This document shows positions 33,480 through 41,396 of a stretch of 64,000 nt of DNA, piece by piece. This DNA comes from JAWLFY01 sp041685355 (GTDB lineage: Bacteria > Planctomycetota > Planctomycetia > Pirellulales > Pirellulaceae): positions 11,713-75,712 of the forward strand of contig JAWLFY010000005.1 of the NCBI GenBank assembly GCA_041685355.1, in the 5' to 3' direction. Position 1 is the first letter of the stretch; each line of letters begins with the position of its first letter. The notes under the pieces are model-generated. The model worked only from the letters and a program-made list of their open reading frames with translations. It was not told the DNA's origin and did no database searches. Both the position numbers and the translations under genes were made by a program.

Positions 33480-34232
33480 TTAGCGGCGTCGACGGCGGTC
33501 CCGTTCAAAGCGGATGCGGCAACCGATCGGGACGGTTTCGCTGAGCTCCGGCGTTTTCCCGTCGAGCACGGCGTCGATCGCTTTGGCGACGTGCCGCCGC
33601 GTGACGTTCTCGCCGTCGGGGCTGTCGTCGAGTGAGCCCATGTAGGCGACGTGTCGGTCGCCGTCGAGGACGTAACACTCCGGCGTCGTCGTGGCGCCGT
33701 ACTCCTTGGCGATCTGCTGCGACTCGTCGTACAGGTAGGGGAACGTGAACCCCTTTTCCTCCGCCCGCTCCTTCATCGCTTCGGGCGAGTCCGCTTCGAC
33801 GCGGTTGACGTTGATCGCCACGACGGCGACGTTCCGGTTTCGGCATTCGTTCGCGAGCGAAATCAGCCGGTCTTCGACGTCGACCGCGTAGGGACAACTG
33901 TTGCAGGTAAACACGACGACCACGGCGTCGTGGTCGTGAAGGTCGCCGAGCGAATGGAGATTGCCCTTGGTGTCGGGAAGGTCCTTCCACGCGGGAGCCG
34001 GGTCGCCGATGTCGAGCACCCGATTGTATTCCCCGGCCCCGGCGGGTCCCGACGATCCGATGACCGCAACGAGGATTCCGATCGCCAGTCGCGGGAGCAT
34101 CCCGCGTGGGGCGAACCGGGCGGCCGCAGATCGCGATGTCGCGACTCGCGATGCGACGGTGCGCGATGCGACGGTGCGGGGCGTGGGGGTACCTTCGGCG
34201 ACGGGACGCATCGGCTCGTTTACGAGACGCAT
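33480..34232 (-). CDS. Exported thioredoxin-fold (redoxin/AhpC-TSA) protein
   Basis: 250 residues. A ~45-residue Arg/Thr/Ser leader with a duplicated TVASR (15-base DNA repeat ~34139-34170) precedes the hydrophobic LPRLAIGILVAVIGSSGPAGAG, a signal or anchor. The redoxin domain (~72-235) has the CxxC motif C110-N-S-C113 (VVFTCNSCPYAVDVE), GFTFPYLYDESQQIAKEYGA and the cis-proline region ATTTPECYVLD. It probably works as a periplasmic thiol-disulfide reductase or peroxiredoxin-like protein. The ATG at 34232 is chosen because AAGGAG lies six bases upstream; starting at M45 (34100) would give a simpler signal peptide but lacks a binding site. The tail is Arg-rich. Confidence 0.88.
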   Translation of the reverse strand: MRLVNEPMRPVAEGTPTPRTVASRTVASRVATSRSAAARFAPRGMLPRLAIGILVAVIGSSGPAGAGEYNRVLDIGDPAPAWKDLPDTKGNLHSLGDLHDHDAVVVVFTCNSCPYAVDVEDRLISLANECRNRNVAVVAINVNRVEADSPEAMKERAEEKGFTFPYLYDESQQIAKEYGATTTPECYVLDGDRHVAYMGSLDDSPDGENVTRRHVAKAIDAVLDGKTPELSETVPIGCRIRFERDRRRRR

Positions 34233-34267
34233 CGATTGCTCCTTAGCGGTGCGAGGGTCTGACAGCC

Positions 34268-34304
34268 TATCGGAAAACGGGCAGTCCCTTTTTCGGATCG
34301 GCAC
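34268..34304. repeat. Short palindromic repeat between the redoxin and glgP
   Basis: TATCGGAAAACGGG and CCCTTTTTCGGAT face each other, followed by CGGCACTG. The right half closely matches the right half of the larger element at 49289-49369 (TTTTCGGATAGGCACTG), so both seem to belong to one dispersed family. Confidence 0.55.
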
Positions 34305-34315
34305 TGGCGTCCGAG

Positions 34316-36796
34316 TCAGTTCGATGGGGAGAGCGGCCGCGCCTTCCAGATTTCGTCGGCGTATTGCCGGATCGTCCGGTCGCTGGAGAACCATCCGCTG
34401 TTGGCGGTGTTGAGGATGCTCATCTCGTCCCAGCGTTCGGGGGCCGCGTACGTTTGGTCGACCTTGCGTTGGGTGTCGATGTAATCCCGCAGGTCGGCGA
34501 TCGAGAGCCACGGATCGTGGGGGTTCCGGAGGCCCGAGGTGAGCAGGTTGAAGATTCCCGGTTCCGCGCGATTGAAGTGTCCGCCCTCGAGCAGGTCCAT
34601 CACCCGTTTGATTTCCGGATCGGCCGCGATGATCTCGTTCGGCCGGTAGTCGCGGCGTTTCTCTTGCACCTGGTCGGCATCGAGCCCGAACAGGAAGAAA
34701 TTCTCCGCGCCGGCGTTGTCGCGGATTTCGATGTTGGCGCCGTCGAGGGTGCCGATCGTGAGTGCCCCGTTCATCATGAACTTCATGTTTCCGGTGCCCG
34801 ACGCTTCCTTGCCGGCGGTCGAGATCTGTTCGGAGAGTTCGGTTCCGGGGCAGATCACTTCCATCGCGGAGACGCGATAGTTCGGCAGGAAGACGAGCCG
34901 CAGCAGTTCCTTCGTTTTCGGCTCGGCGTTGACCACACGGGCGACGTCGTTGATCAGCTTGATGATCAGCTTCGCGACGTGGTACCCGGGAGCGGCCTTG
35001 CCGCCGATCAGGACGCACCGCGGCGTGATCCCCTCGGTATCGCCGGAACAAATCCGATCGTAGAGGTGGATCACGTGCAACACGTTCAGGAGTTGCCGCT
35101 TGTATTCGTGAATCCTTTTGACCTGGACGTCGAACATGGCGTCGGTGTCGAACCGGATCCCGGTGTTCTTCTCGACGTAATCGGCGAGCCGTTCCTTGTT
35201 GGCCCGTTTGATGGCCCGCCAGCGTTCTCGGAATCCGGCGTCGCCGGCGTGCGACTCAAGCCCCTTGATTTCGGTGAGATCGTCTTGCCAGCGTTGGCCG
35301 ACGGTCTCGTTGAGCAGGTCGCGAAGCCCGGGGTTGCAGTGGGCGAGCCAACGCCGCTGGGTCACGCCGTTCGTCTTGTTGTTGAACTTCTTGGGCCACA
35401 GCGAATAGAAGTCGGAGAACAGGCCGTTCTTCAGCAATTCGGTGTGCAGGGCGGCGACGCCGTTGACGGAGAAGCTGCCGACGATCGCCAAGTAGGCCAT
35501 CCGGATGTGCGGCTGGTCCCCCTCTTCGATCAGCGACATTTTTCGCCGCATCTCGGTGTCACCCGGCCATTGTCGTTCGATCTCTTGCAAGAACCGGCGG
35601 TTGATCTCGTAGATGATGTCCATCAGCCGCGGCAGCAGTCGGCTGAACAGCGACACCGACCATCGTTCGAGGGCTTCGGGGAGGAGCGTGTGGTTGGTGT
35701 ACGCCATGCAGCGAGTCGTGATGTTCCACGCGTCTTCCCATTCCTGCCCGTGCTCATCCATCAAGATTCGCATCAGCTCGGCGATCGCACACGCCGGGTG
35801 GGTGTCGTTGAGCTGGAAGCAGTGCCGGGCATCGAACTCGCTGAAATCTTCACCGTGGGTTTCGACCCACTGGTCGATCACGTCTTGGAGGCTGGCGGAG
35901 ACCAGGAAGTACTGCTGTTTGAGGCGCAGTTCCTTCCCGTTCTCGCTCGCGTCGTTCGGATACAGGACCATCGAGATCTGTTCGGCCGACGTCTTCGCGG
36001 CGACCGCTTCGGGGTAGCTGCCCGCGTTGAACTCGTCGAGATCGAACACGTCGGTCGTGGTCGCCCGCCACAGGCGGAGGGTGTTGACGGTCCCGTTGCG
36101 GTACCCGGGGATCGGCATGTCGTAGGGGACGGCGACGACGTCGTGGCTGTCGGCCCATCGGGTGCGAAGCCGCCCGTCATCCCCGTGGTAATACTCGGTC
36201 CGCCCGTAAAAGCGGACTTGTCGGGTCGACTCCGGACGTTCGATTTCCCACGGGTTTCCGTCCCGCAGCCAGTGGTCCGGTTCCTCGACCTGAAACCCGT
36301 CGCGGATATGTTGCTGGAACATTCCGTACTCATAGCGGATGCCGTAGCCGACCACGGGAAGACGCAGGTTGGCACAGCTATCGAGGAAGCAGGCGGCGAG
36401 CCGTCCGAGGCCACCGTTGCCGAGCCCCGCGTCGATCTCCTTTTCGACCAGTTCTTCGAGGCCGACGCCGTAGCGGTGCAAGGCGTCTCGCACGGCGTCA
36501 TCCAAGTCGAGATTCTGGACGGCGTTGGAGAGCGAGCGACCGATCAAAAATTCGAGCGAGAGATAGCAAACCTTCTTGTGGTCCCCGGTCCGCATGCGGT
36601 GATCCGTATCCCGCCACTGGGCCACCAAACGGTCGCGGACGGCGATCGCGAGCGCTCGATACAGGTATTGGCGATCGCCGTCGTCGTGGCCGAGCGTGAT
36701 CGTCAGATGCCGGTGCAATTCCTGCGGCAGGTCGCCCAGTTGCGCGGTCGCTCTGGCGGGCTCCATCGTCGAGGTCTCTTGGCACAGGTCCGTCAT
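34316..36796 (-). CDS. glgP: Glycogen/starch/alpha-glucan phosphorylase
   Basis: 826 residues, the standard length. It releases glucose-1-phosphate from storage glycogen. The N-terminal part shows KKVCYLSLEFLIGRSLSNAV and GNGGLGRLAACFLDS, the middle FQLNDTHPACAIAELMRILMDE, and the C-terminal half the PLP-binding region EASGTGNMKFMMNGALTIGTLDGAN with its lysine. HEYKRQLLN contributes to the active site. The start is the ATG of MTDLCQETST. A long in-frame extension upstream is translated tandem repeat and is rejected. It is preceded by 19-base tandem repeats separating it from the FtsK-like gene upstream on the same strand. No other glycogen genes are in the window. Confidence 0.98.
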   Translation of the reverse strand: MTDLCQETSTMEPARATAQLGDLPQELHRHLTITLGHDDGDRQYLYRALAIAVRDRLVAQWRDTDHRMRTGDHKKVCYLSLEFLIGRSLSNAVQNLDLDDAVRDALHRYGVGLEELVEKEIDAGLGNGGLGRLAACFLDSCANLRLPVVGYGIRYEYGMFQQHIRDGFQVEEPDHWLRDGNPWEIERPESTRQVRFYGRTEYYHGDDGRLRTRWADSHDVVAVPYDMPIPGYRNGTVNTLRLWRATTTDVFDLDEFNAGSYPEAVAAKTSAEQISMVLYPNDASENGKELRLKQQYFLVSASLQDVIDQWVETHGEDFSEFDARHCFQLNDTHPACAIAELMRILMDEHGQEWEDAWNITTRCMAYTNHTLLPEALERWSVSLFSRLLPRLMDIIYEINRRFLQEIERQWPGDTEMRRKMSLIEEGDQPHIRMAYLAIVGSFSVNGVAALHTELLKNGLFSDFYSLWPKKFNNKTNGVTQRRWLAHCNPGLRDLLNETVGQRWQDDLTEIKGLESHAGDAGFRERWRAIKRANKERLADYVEKNTGIRFDTDAMFDVQVKRIHEYKRQLLNVLHVIHLYDRICSGDTEGITPRCVLIGGKAAPGYHVAKLIIKLINDVARVVNAEPKTKELLRLVFLPNYRVSAMEVICPGTELSEQISTAGKEASGTGNMKFMMNGALTIGTLDGANIEIRDNAGAENFFLFGLDADQVQEKRRDYRPNEIIAADPEIKRVMDLLEGGHFNRAEPGIFNLLTSGLRNPHDPWLSIADLRDYIDTQRKVDQTYAAPERWDEMSILNTANSGWFSSDRTIRQYADEIWKARPLSPSN

Positions 36797-36806
36797 GGCT
36801 TCTCGA

Positions 36807-36879
36807 GTGGGTTGGGATGACGAAAGTGGGTTGGGATGACGAAAGTGGGTTGGGATGACGAAAGTGGATTGGGATGACG
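36807..36879. repeat. 19-bp tandem repeat upstream of glgP
   Basis: Nearly four copies of GTGGGTTGGGATGACGAAA lie at 36807-36825, 36826-36844, 36845-36863 and a diverged partial at 36864-36879. The array begins about ten bases upstream of the glgP start codon, in its leader. Next to it, TGTTCCGTCCCC is also present twice (~36903 and ~36919). Confidence 0.93.
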
Positions 36880-36953
36880 CAGGGACTGGACGGGTCGAAA
36901 GGTGTTCCGTCCCCAAGATGTTCCGTCCCCGAGAGTTTACGGGGAAACGACAA

Positions 36954-39900
36954 TTAACAGTAGGTCGAAGATCCGGGGCCCGTGAGCCACGCCCGGACCT
37001 CCGCGGGGTCGGGGATCTCGCACGGACGGAACTTGACGACCCGTCCGTCGGCATCGTCGTACAGAATCATCGTGGCGGCCGATAGCTCGGCCGCCGCCGG
37101 GGTATCGATCAGCGCCGCGGAGTCGGACGCGTTGAGCCGGCCCAACACACGGAGTTCCAGGTCGTGCAAGGACGACCGGGGCAACCACCGCGTGAGCGTC
37201 TCGGCGGCGCCGCACACGACCACCGAGAAAACGTTCACCGCGGGGCCTTCGCGAAGGACATGTTGCAGCGATTTCCCCCCGCCGACCGAATCCGTGGCGT
37301 CGAGCGAAAAGGAGAACGCTTCGTCTTGACGGAGATCGCGGAATCGATCGAGCGGGTCGATCACGACAAATCGCGGGGTGCCGGCGGTCCCCGAATCGAG
37401 CCGTCGCCGCACCTCGCCATCGAGTTCGACCATCGCCGACTCGCTGTCGCGGGGCCGGACCGTGGACACCTCGATCCCGGCCTTCCCGATCCAATCGGCC
37501 AGTGGCGGCCCGTCCTCGGCACGACGCCCGTCGAAGTAGTGGACCTTCGCGCCGGGATCGCCCCGCAGCAGCGTCCCGAGCATGCTTGCCACGACCGGCC
37601 CGCGAGATTCGGGGGGGGCGACGACCAACACGTTCCTTCCCGCGTCGGACGTCAGTTCGGCCGACACCGGCGGGCCGATCTCGACCGATTCGCCAAGCAA
37701 CCCGCGCCGCGACAGGGCGACCTCGACACCTCCGCTTGCTCCGATCGGCACGCCAGGTCTGCCGACGGCGGCGTCGGCCAACGCGGGGGTCCAGCGACAG
37801 GGGCGATTCCCTTCGAACACGACCGGGGGGGGCAACCGTGAGACACGCGACCCGTCACGGGCGGCGATCCCGCGGATCATTTCGGTTTGTCGGTCCGCCC
37901 CCAGCCAGGCGACCTGGAACGGCCGATTCCCCTCGATCAATCCTCCCGCGTCATTGTAGATCGCTTCGCCGGGGCGGCTGATCAAACGGGCCGCGGTGTT
38001 CTCGTCGGAGAGGATCAAGGCCGCGTCCGATTCGCTGCACTGCAACGCGATCCGGACCGCCATCTGGCCGAGCGTCGCGCGGGGAAGCGAGTGGGTGCCG
38101 GCCAACGATTGGCTGCTCAGGATCACGTGCATCCCGAACGAACGGCCTTGACGGACCAATCGGTCGAGCAACATCGCGCAGTCCGCGGCGAGCCGATCGT
38201 CGCGGACGAACAGTTCTTGGAACTCGTCGACCAACAACACGATCCGCGGCATCGGCTGACCCGCGTTGCGGCGATAACCGACCAGGTCTTGCGCGGCAGC
38301 GGCGCGGAACGCCTCGCCGCGTTCTTGCAATTCTTCGTCGAGCCGCCGCAACACGCTGTGGCCGAACTCCCGTTCACTCTCGATCCCGATCACCCGGGCG
38401 TGTGGCAAGCCGCCGTCGGCGTAAGGCTTGAACTCGACCCCTTTCTTGAAGTCGAGCAGGTACATTTGCAGCTCGTCGGGCGTGTACAGCGACGCGGCCG
38501 CCAAGATCGTCGCGTGCAGCAGCGTGCTCTTCCCCGATCCCGTCTTCCCCGCGATCAAAACGTGTTGCCGAACGCCCTCGCCGAGTTCCATCGCGAGCGC
38601 GCGGTTCGCCCCTTGGGTTCCGATCGGGATCGACAGCCCTGGGCCGGCGTCTCGGTCTCCGCCCGTGGCCAAGTCGCCCGCGGCAGGGAGGATCGACTCG
38701 AGCGGGATTTGCACCCGCGCCGCGGCAACGGCGTCTTGACCGATCCGTTCGATCAGCCGTCCCCTCAATCCGTCGGGCGGACCTGCGGCGGGCACGAGCG
38801 GCGGCCATTCGCGGCCCCCTTCGTCACACCTCACGGCCCCGTCGGGGGCGATTCGGATCGAAAGCAACTTGTCCGAATCGAGCCGCTCGCCGTCGGGCCA
38901 AGGCCGCGACAGGTCACGCACGAGGAGGGTGAACACGCCGCACCGTCGGCCGCTTTCGATCAGCGCGTTGAGGTGGCGGACGGCGGTTCGCGAGAGCCCG
39001 TCGGGGACCCCGATCGCGGCCACCGCGCGGTACGGTTCGGCCATCGACCCGGCGACCTCGTTGTAATCTTCGACCCGTGCGTAACGGTCGCGGAGCATCG
39101 TCTGCAAAACGTCCTCAACGTGGTGCGCGAGTTCCCCCAGCCGCGCTTCGATCTGGGACTCGGTCGTCCACACGCGATGTCCCACCAGCGCCGGGTCGTG
39201 GTCGGCCAAGTCCATGAACCGGGTGAAGTGCTGGCCGCGACCGATCGGGTCGATCAACGTCAACCGCCCGCGACCGGGCGGGGCCGACGAGAGCAATCGC
39301 CACAACGTTTGGTGGGCCAGATCGACCGCGTCGGTCATCCGTTCGGTCGGGGCGGAGATCATCACGCCGCTGTGGACCCGGCGGTGGACCGCGACCGGCA
39401 ACTCGAGTTGAACCGTGCCATCTTCCGTTGCGACCGCGTCGCGATCCGTTTCGACCGCACCTCCCTCCGCTTGCCCCGTGCCGCCGGCTTGTCCCGTGCC
39501 GCCGGCTTGTCCCGTGCCGCCGGCTTGTCCCGTGACGCCGGCTTGTCCCGTGACGCCCGATTCGCCGGTCGCTCCGTTCCGCTTGGCCACCACGGACATT
39601 GACCCGATCGGCAAGGCGTCGACGGTCGCGCCCCGTTCGCCGCTGCCCGCGATCACGGCGGCCCAGTCGGGATGGCGGCGGCGGAGCCGGTTTCGGGCGG
39701 CGTCGGCGTGCGCGATGCCGCGACGGATTCCGTCGTCGACGCGTCGTTGGAGTCTCGTCAGCTCGTCTCGTCGACGGGCCTCGTTCGCTTCCCGCTGTTG
39801 ATTCAGCGTCGCTTCGGTGTCGAGAATCTCCTGCGTGATCGCGCGGGCCGTCTCGTCGGCGCGGAATCGCATCTGAGTCGCGACCGCTGCGATCTCGCGG

Positions 39901-41000
39901 GCGAAAGTCTCGGCAACCCGGTCGGCGTCCTCCCGCCACTTGCGATGCGCCTCGTCCCGCTCATCGGCGAGACGTTTGACCCGATCGCGGGTTTGCCCCT
40001 GGGCCCACGTCCGGATCTCGGCGAGCCGTCGGTCTCGTTGCCGCGCCGCCTCGTCCCGTTCCCGTTCGGAGCGCTCGGTCGCCAACTTGCGTCCGATCGC
40101 GGCGGCCCGTTCGGCGACGACGGCCCAACGTTCGGCGGTCGGGTAGTGTCGGCGGGTCTGTTTCTTGACCGGTCGCATCAAGATCAGGAAGGCGAAAAAT
40201 CCGAGCAGCCCGCCGACCGGCACGCCCGCCGCCATCACAAGCCACGGCGGGTCGGGGCCGAGGAAGTAGGCGGCGACGCCCCATGCGACGACGAGCACCA
40301 CGGTCCCCACCGCGAGTGACGATCCGTCGAGGATCCGCGCCGCGGTCCCCGCGTGCAAAGCCTCGATCGTCTCGTCGACACCTTGTGCGGCCCGGTCGAT
40401 CGTGGCGAACACGTCATCGAGCGTCGCGGGCTTGGCCGTCCCGGTCTCATCCCACGGGTTGTCGGGGGGCGGGACTTGCGGCAGGTAGTCGAGTCGGCCG
40501 AGCGTCAACGCACGACACGCTTCGAGCGATGCTTGGAGCGGCTTCAGGGCCTCCGCAATGCGGGCGAACGATGCCCGCCGCTTCATCTCCGGCTTCCGTT
40601 TCACCACGTCGTGCCGACCGATCACCGCTTGGCGTCTCGCATCGGCTTCCGATTCGATCGCCTTGGCGTCTTCCGAAGCGGCCCGCCGGTCCGCCGCGAG
40701 CCGCTCGCTCAGCTCCTCTCGCAAGCGGATCGTGTCCGATTCGTAACGGTGCGTCAGAGTCTCCTCCGCCGCGTCCCACTCGTCGAGAACTTGTCGGCGA
40801 CGGGTGGCGCAGCGATGTCGACACTCGGCCATCGTCTGTTCCCGTGCGACCGCCTCCTCTTCGACCTGCCGCGCGTGCCCGGCGAGCAGCTCGCCGCGAC
40901 GACGTTCGACGTCCCGCAGACGTGCCTCCAGCCCGTCGAGCAGGCGCTGTTGGCGGCGGGGGTCGAACAGGCCGGCGGGTCCGACCGCGGAATCTTTCAT
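36954..41000 (-). CDS. FtsK/SpoIIIE (EccC-like) ATPase with coiled coils and mid-protein membrane anchor
   Basis: 1348 residues. Residues ~15-165 are a charged coiled coil. Two membrane segments lie at ~227-247 and ~253-275, with the rest probably cytoplasmic. A second coiled coil spans ~285-440 and a TGQAGG repeat linker ~484-512. Three P-loop-type modules follow. The first (~540-770, LTLIDPIGRGQHFTRFMDLAD) lacks a Walker A. The second (~785-1050) is intact: GKTGSGKST at 818-826, LLDFKKGVEFKPYA, Walker B IVLLVDEFQEL at 920-930, ILSSQSL. The third (~1105-1330) is degenerate, with APPESRGP in the Walker A position. Multiple FtsK-type domains behind a membrane anchor recall EccC/EssC of type VII secretion; a HerA/FtsK DNA-handling ATPase is the alternative. 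It directly follows the WXG100-like gene. Confidence 0.88.
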   Translation of the reverse strand: MKDSAVGPAGLFDPRRQQRLLDGLEARLRDVERRRGELLAGHARQVEEEAVAREQTMAECRHRCATRRRQVLDEWDAAEETLTHRYESDTIRLREELSERLAADRRAASEDAKAIESEADARRQAVIGRHDVVKRKPEMKRRASFARIAEALKPLQASLEACRALTLGRLDYLPQVPPPDNPWDETGTAKPATLDDVFATIDRAAQGVDETIEALHAGTAARILDGSSLAVGTVVLVVAWGVAAYFLGPDPPWLVMAAGVPVGGLLGFFAFLILMRPVKKQTRRHYPTAERWAVVAERAAAIGRKLATERSERERDEAARQRDRRLAEIRTWAQGQTRDRVKRLADERDEAHRKWREDADRVAETFAREIAAVATQMRFRADETARAITQEILDTEATLNQQREANEARRRDELTRLQRRVDDGIRRGIAHADAARNRLRRRHPDWAAVIAGSGERGATVDALPIGSMSVVAKRNGATGESGVTGQAGVTGQAGGTGQAGGTGQAGGTGQAEGGAVETDRDAVATEDGTVQLELPVAVHRRVHSGVMISAPTERMTDAVDLAHQTLWRLLSSAPPGRGRLTLIDPIGRGQHFTRFMDLADHDPALVGHRVWTTESQIEARLGELAHHVEDVLQTMLRDRYARVEDYNEVAGSMAEPYRAVAAIGVPDGLSRTAVRHLNALIESGRRCGVFTLLVRDLSRPWPDGERLDSDKLLSIRIAPDGAVRCDEGGREWPPLVPAAGPPDGLRGRLIERIGQDAVAAARVQIPLESILPAAGDLATGGDRDAGPGLSIPIGTQGANRALAMELGEGVRQHVLIAGKTGSGKSTLLHATILAAASLYTPDELQMYLLDFKKGVEFKPYADGGLPHARVIGIESEREFGHSVLRRLDEELQERGEAFRAAAAQDLVGYRRNAGQPMPRIVLLVDEFQELFVRDDRLAADCAMLLDRLVRQGRSFGMHVILSSQSLAGTHSLPRATLGQMAVRIALQCSESDAALILSDENTAARLISRPGEAIYNDAGGLIEGNRPFQVAWLGADRQTEMIRGIAARDGSRVSRLPPPVVFEGNRPCRWTPALADAAVGRPGVPIGASGGVEVALSRRGLLGESVEIGPPVSAELTSDAGRNVLVVAPPESRGPVVASMLGTLLRGDPGAKVHYFDGRRAEDGPPLADWIGKAGIEVSTVRPRDSESAMVELDGEVRRRLDSGTAGTPRFVVIDPLDRFRDLRQDEAFSFSLDATDSVGGGKSLQHVLREGPAVNVFSVVVCGAAETLTRWLPRSSLHDLELRVLGRLNASDSAALIDTPAAAELSAATMILYDDADGRVVKFRPCEIPDPAEVRAWLTGPGSSTYC
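39471..39558. repeat. 18-bp in-frame tandem repeat inside the FtsK-like gene
   Basis: About five copies of an 18-base unit (CCGGCTTGTCCCGTGCCG on the plus strand, with some GTGACG variants) encode the TGQAGG/VTGQAG linker between the second coiled coil and the first ATPase module. Confidence 0.92.
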
Positions 41001-41039
41001 TGCGATCTGTCGAAATCGGTGTCGAGTACGGGCGGTCGG

Positions 41040-41333
41040 TCAGGCGTCGGTCGCTCCTCCTGAGTCTAGTGCGGAATTCCCGCCCCGGTTGGCGGCCGTG
41101 TCGTCGTCTCGCAGCATCCGGTCGGCGGAGCGGACCACCCGAGTGTATTCCGCGAGCGCCGCCGCGAGCCGGTTCAGGCTCGGACCGAGCTCCGCCAAAT
41201 GCTGTCGCTCGAACTCCGCGGCACGCGCATCGGCCCAGTCTGTTCGGACCGACTGCCACAACCGCGCCAACTCGACGAATTCGTGCCGGAGCCGGTCGTC
41301 CGCGTCTCGGATCGGAGTCAACGGGTCGTGCAC
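41040..41333 (-). CDS. WXG100-like small helical protein
   Basis: 97 residues from a GTG start with GGAG eight bases upstream. No signal peptide. The predicted fold is two helices (~12-31 and ~36-74) joined by a short turn containing W33-A34-D35, in the place of the W-x-G turn of ESAT-6/WXG100 proteins. The block DWADARAAEFERQHLAEL, then SLNRLAAALAEYTRVVRSAD matches the amphipathic second helix of that superfamily. The last ~20 residues are a flexible Asp/Gly/Ala tail. The canonical C-terminal YxxxD/E export signal is not exactly present. It lies 39 bases upstream of the FtsK/EccC-like ATPase and downstream of the HEAT-like gene. It could be a secreted substrate or an adaptor of that ATPase. 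The assignment is by pattern and context. Confidence 0.7.
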   Translation of the reverse strand: MHDPLTPIRDADDRLRHEFVELARLWQSVRTDWADARAAEFERQHLAELGPSLNRLAAALAEYTRVVRSADRMLRDDDTAANRGGNSALDSGGATDA

Positions 41334-41396
41334 CGGGGCGGCTCCAAACGGAACGGGATGTCAAACGGGCTGTCGAGCCGGACTCTTCCAGATCGC

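Noticed and set aside
33480..35051. Long N-terminal extension of the redoxin frame
   Set aside because: The extra ~270 residues are Arg/Pro-rich antisense-frame sequence inside glgP. The start with AAGGAG at 34232 is better.
34364..36820. An 818-residue open frame on the plus strand
   Set aside because: It lies entirely antisense to glgP, which matches its family over full length. The antisense translation is Val/Asp/Arg-biased, as expected from GC-rich codon shadowing.
37887..39602. A 571-residue plus-strand frame
   Set aside because: It is antisense to the FtsK-like ATPase. The Walker motifs are on the other strand.
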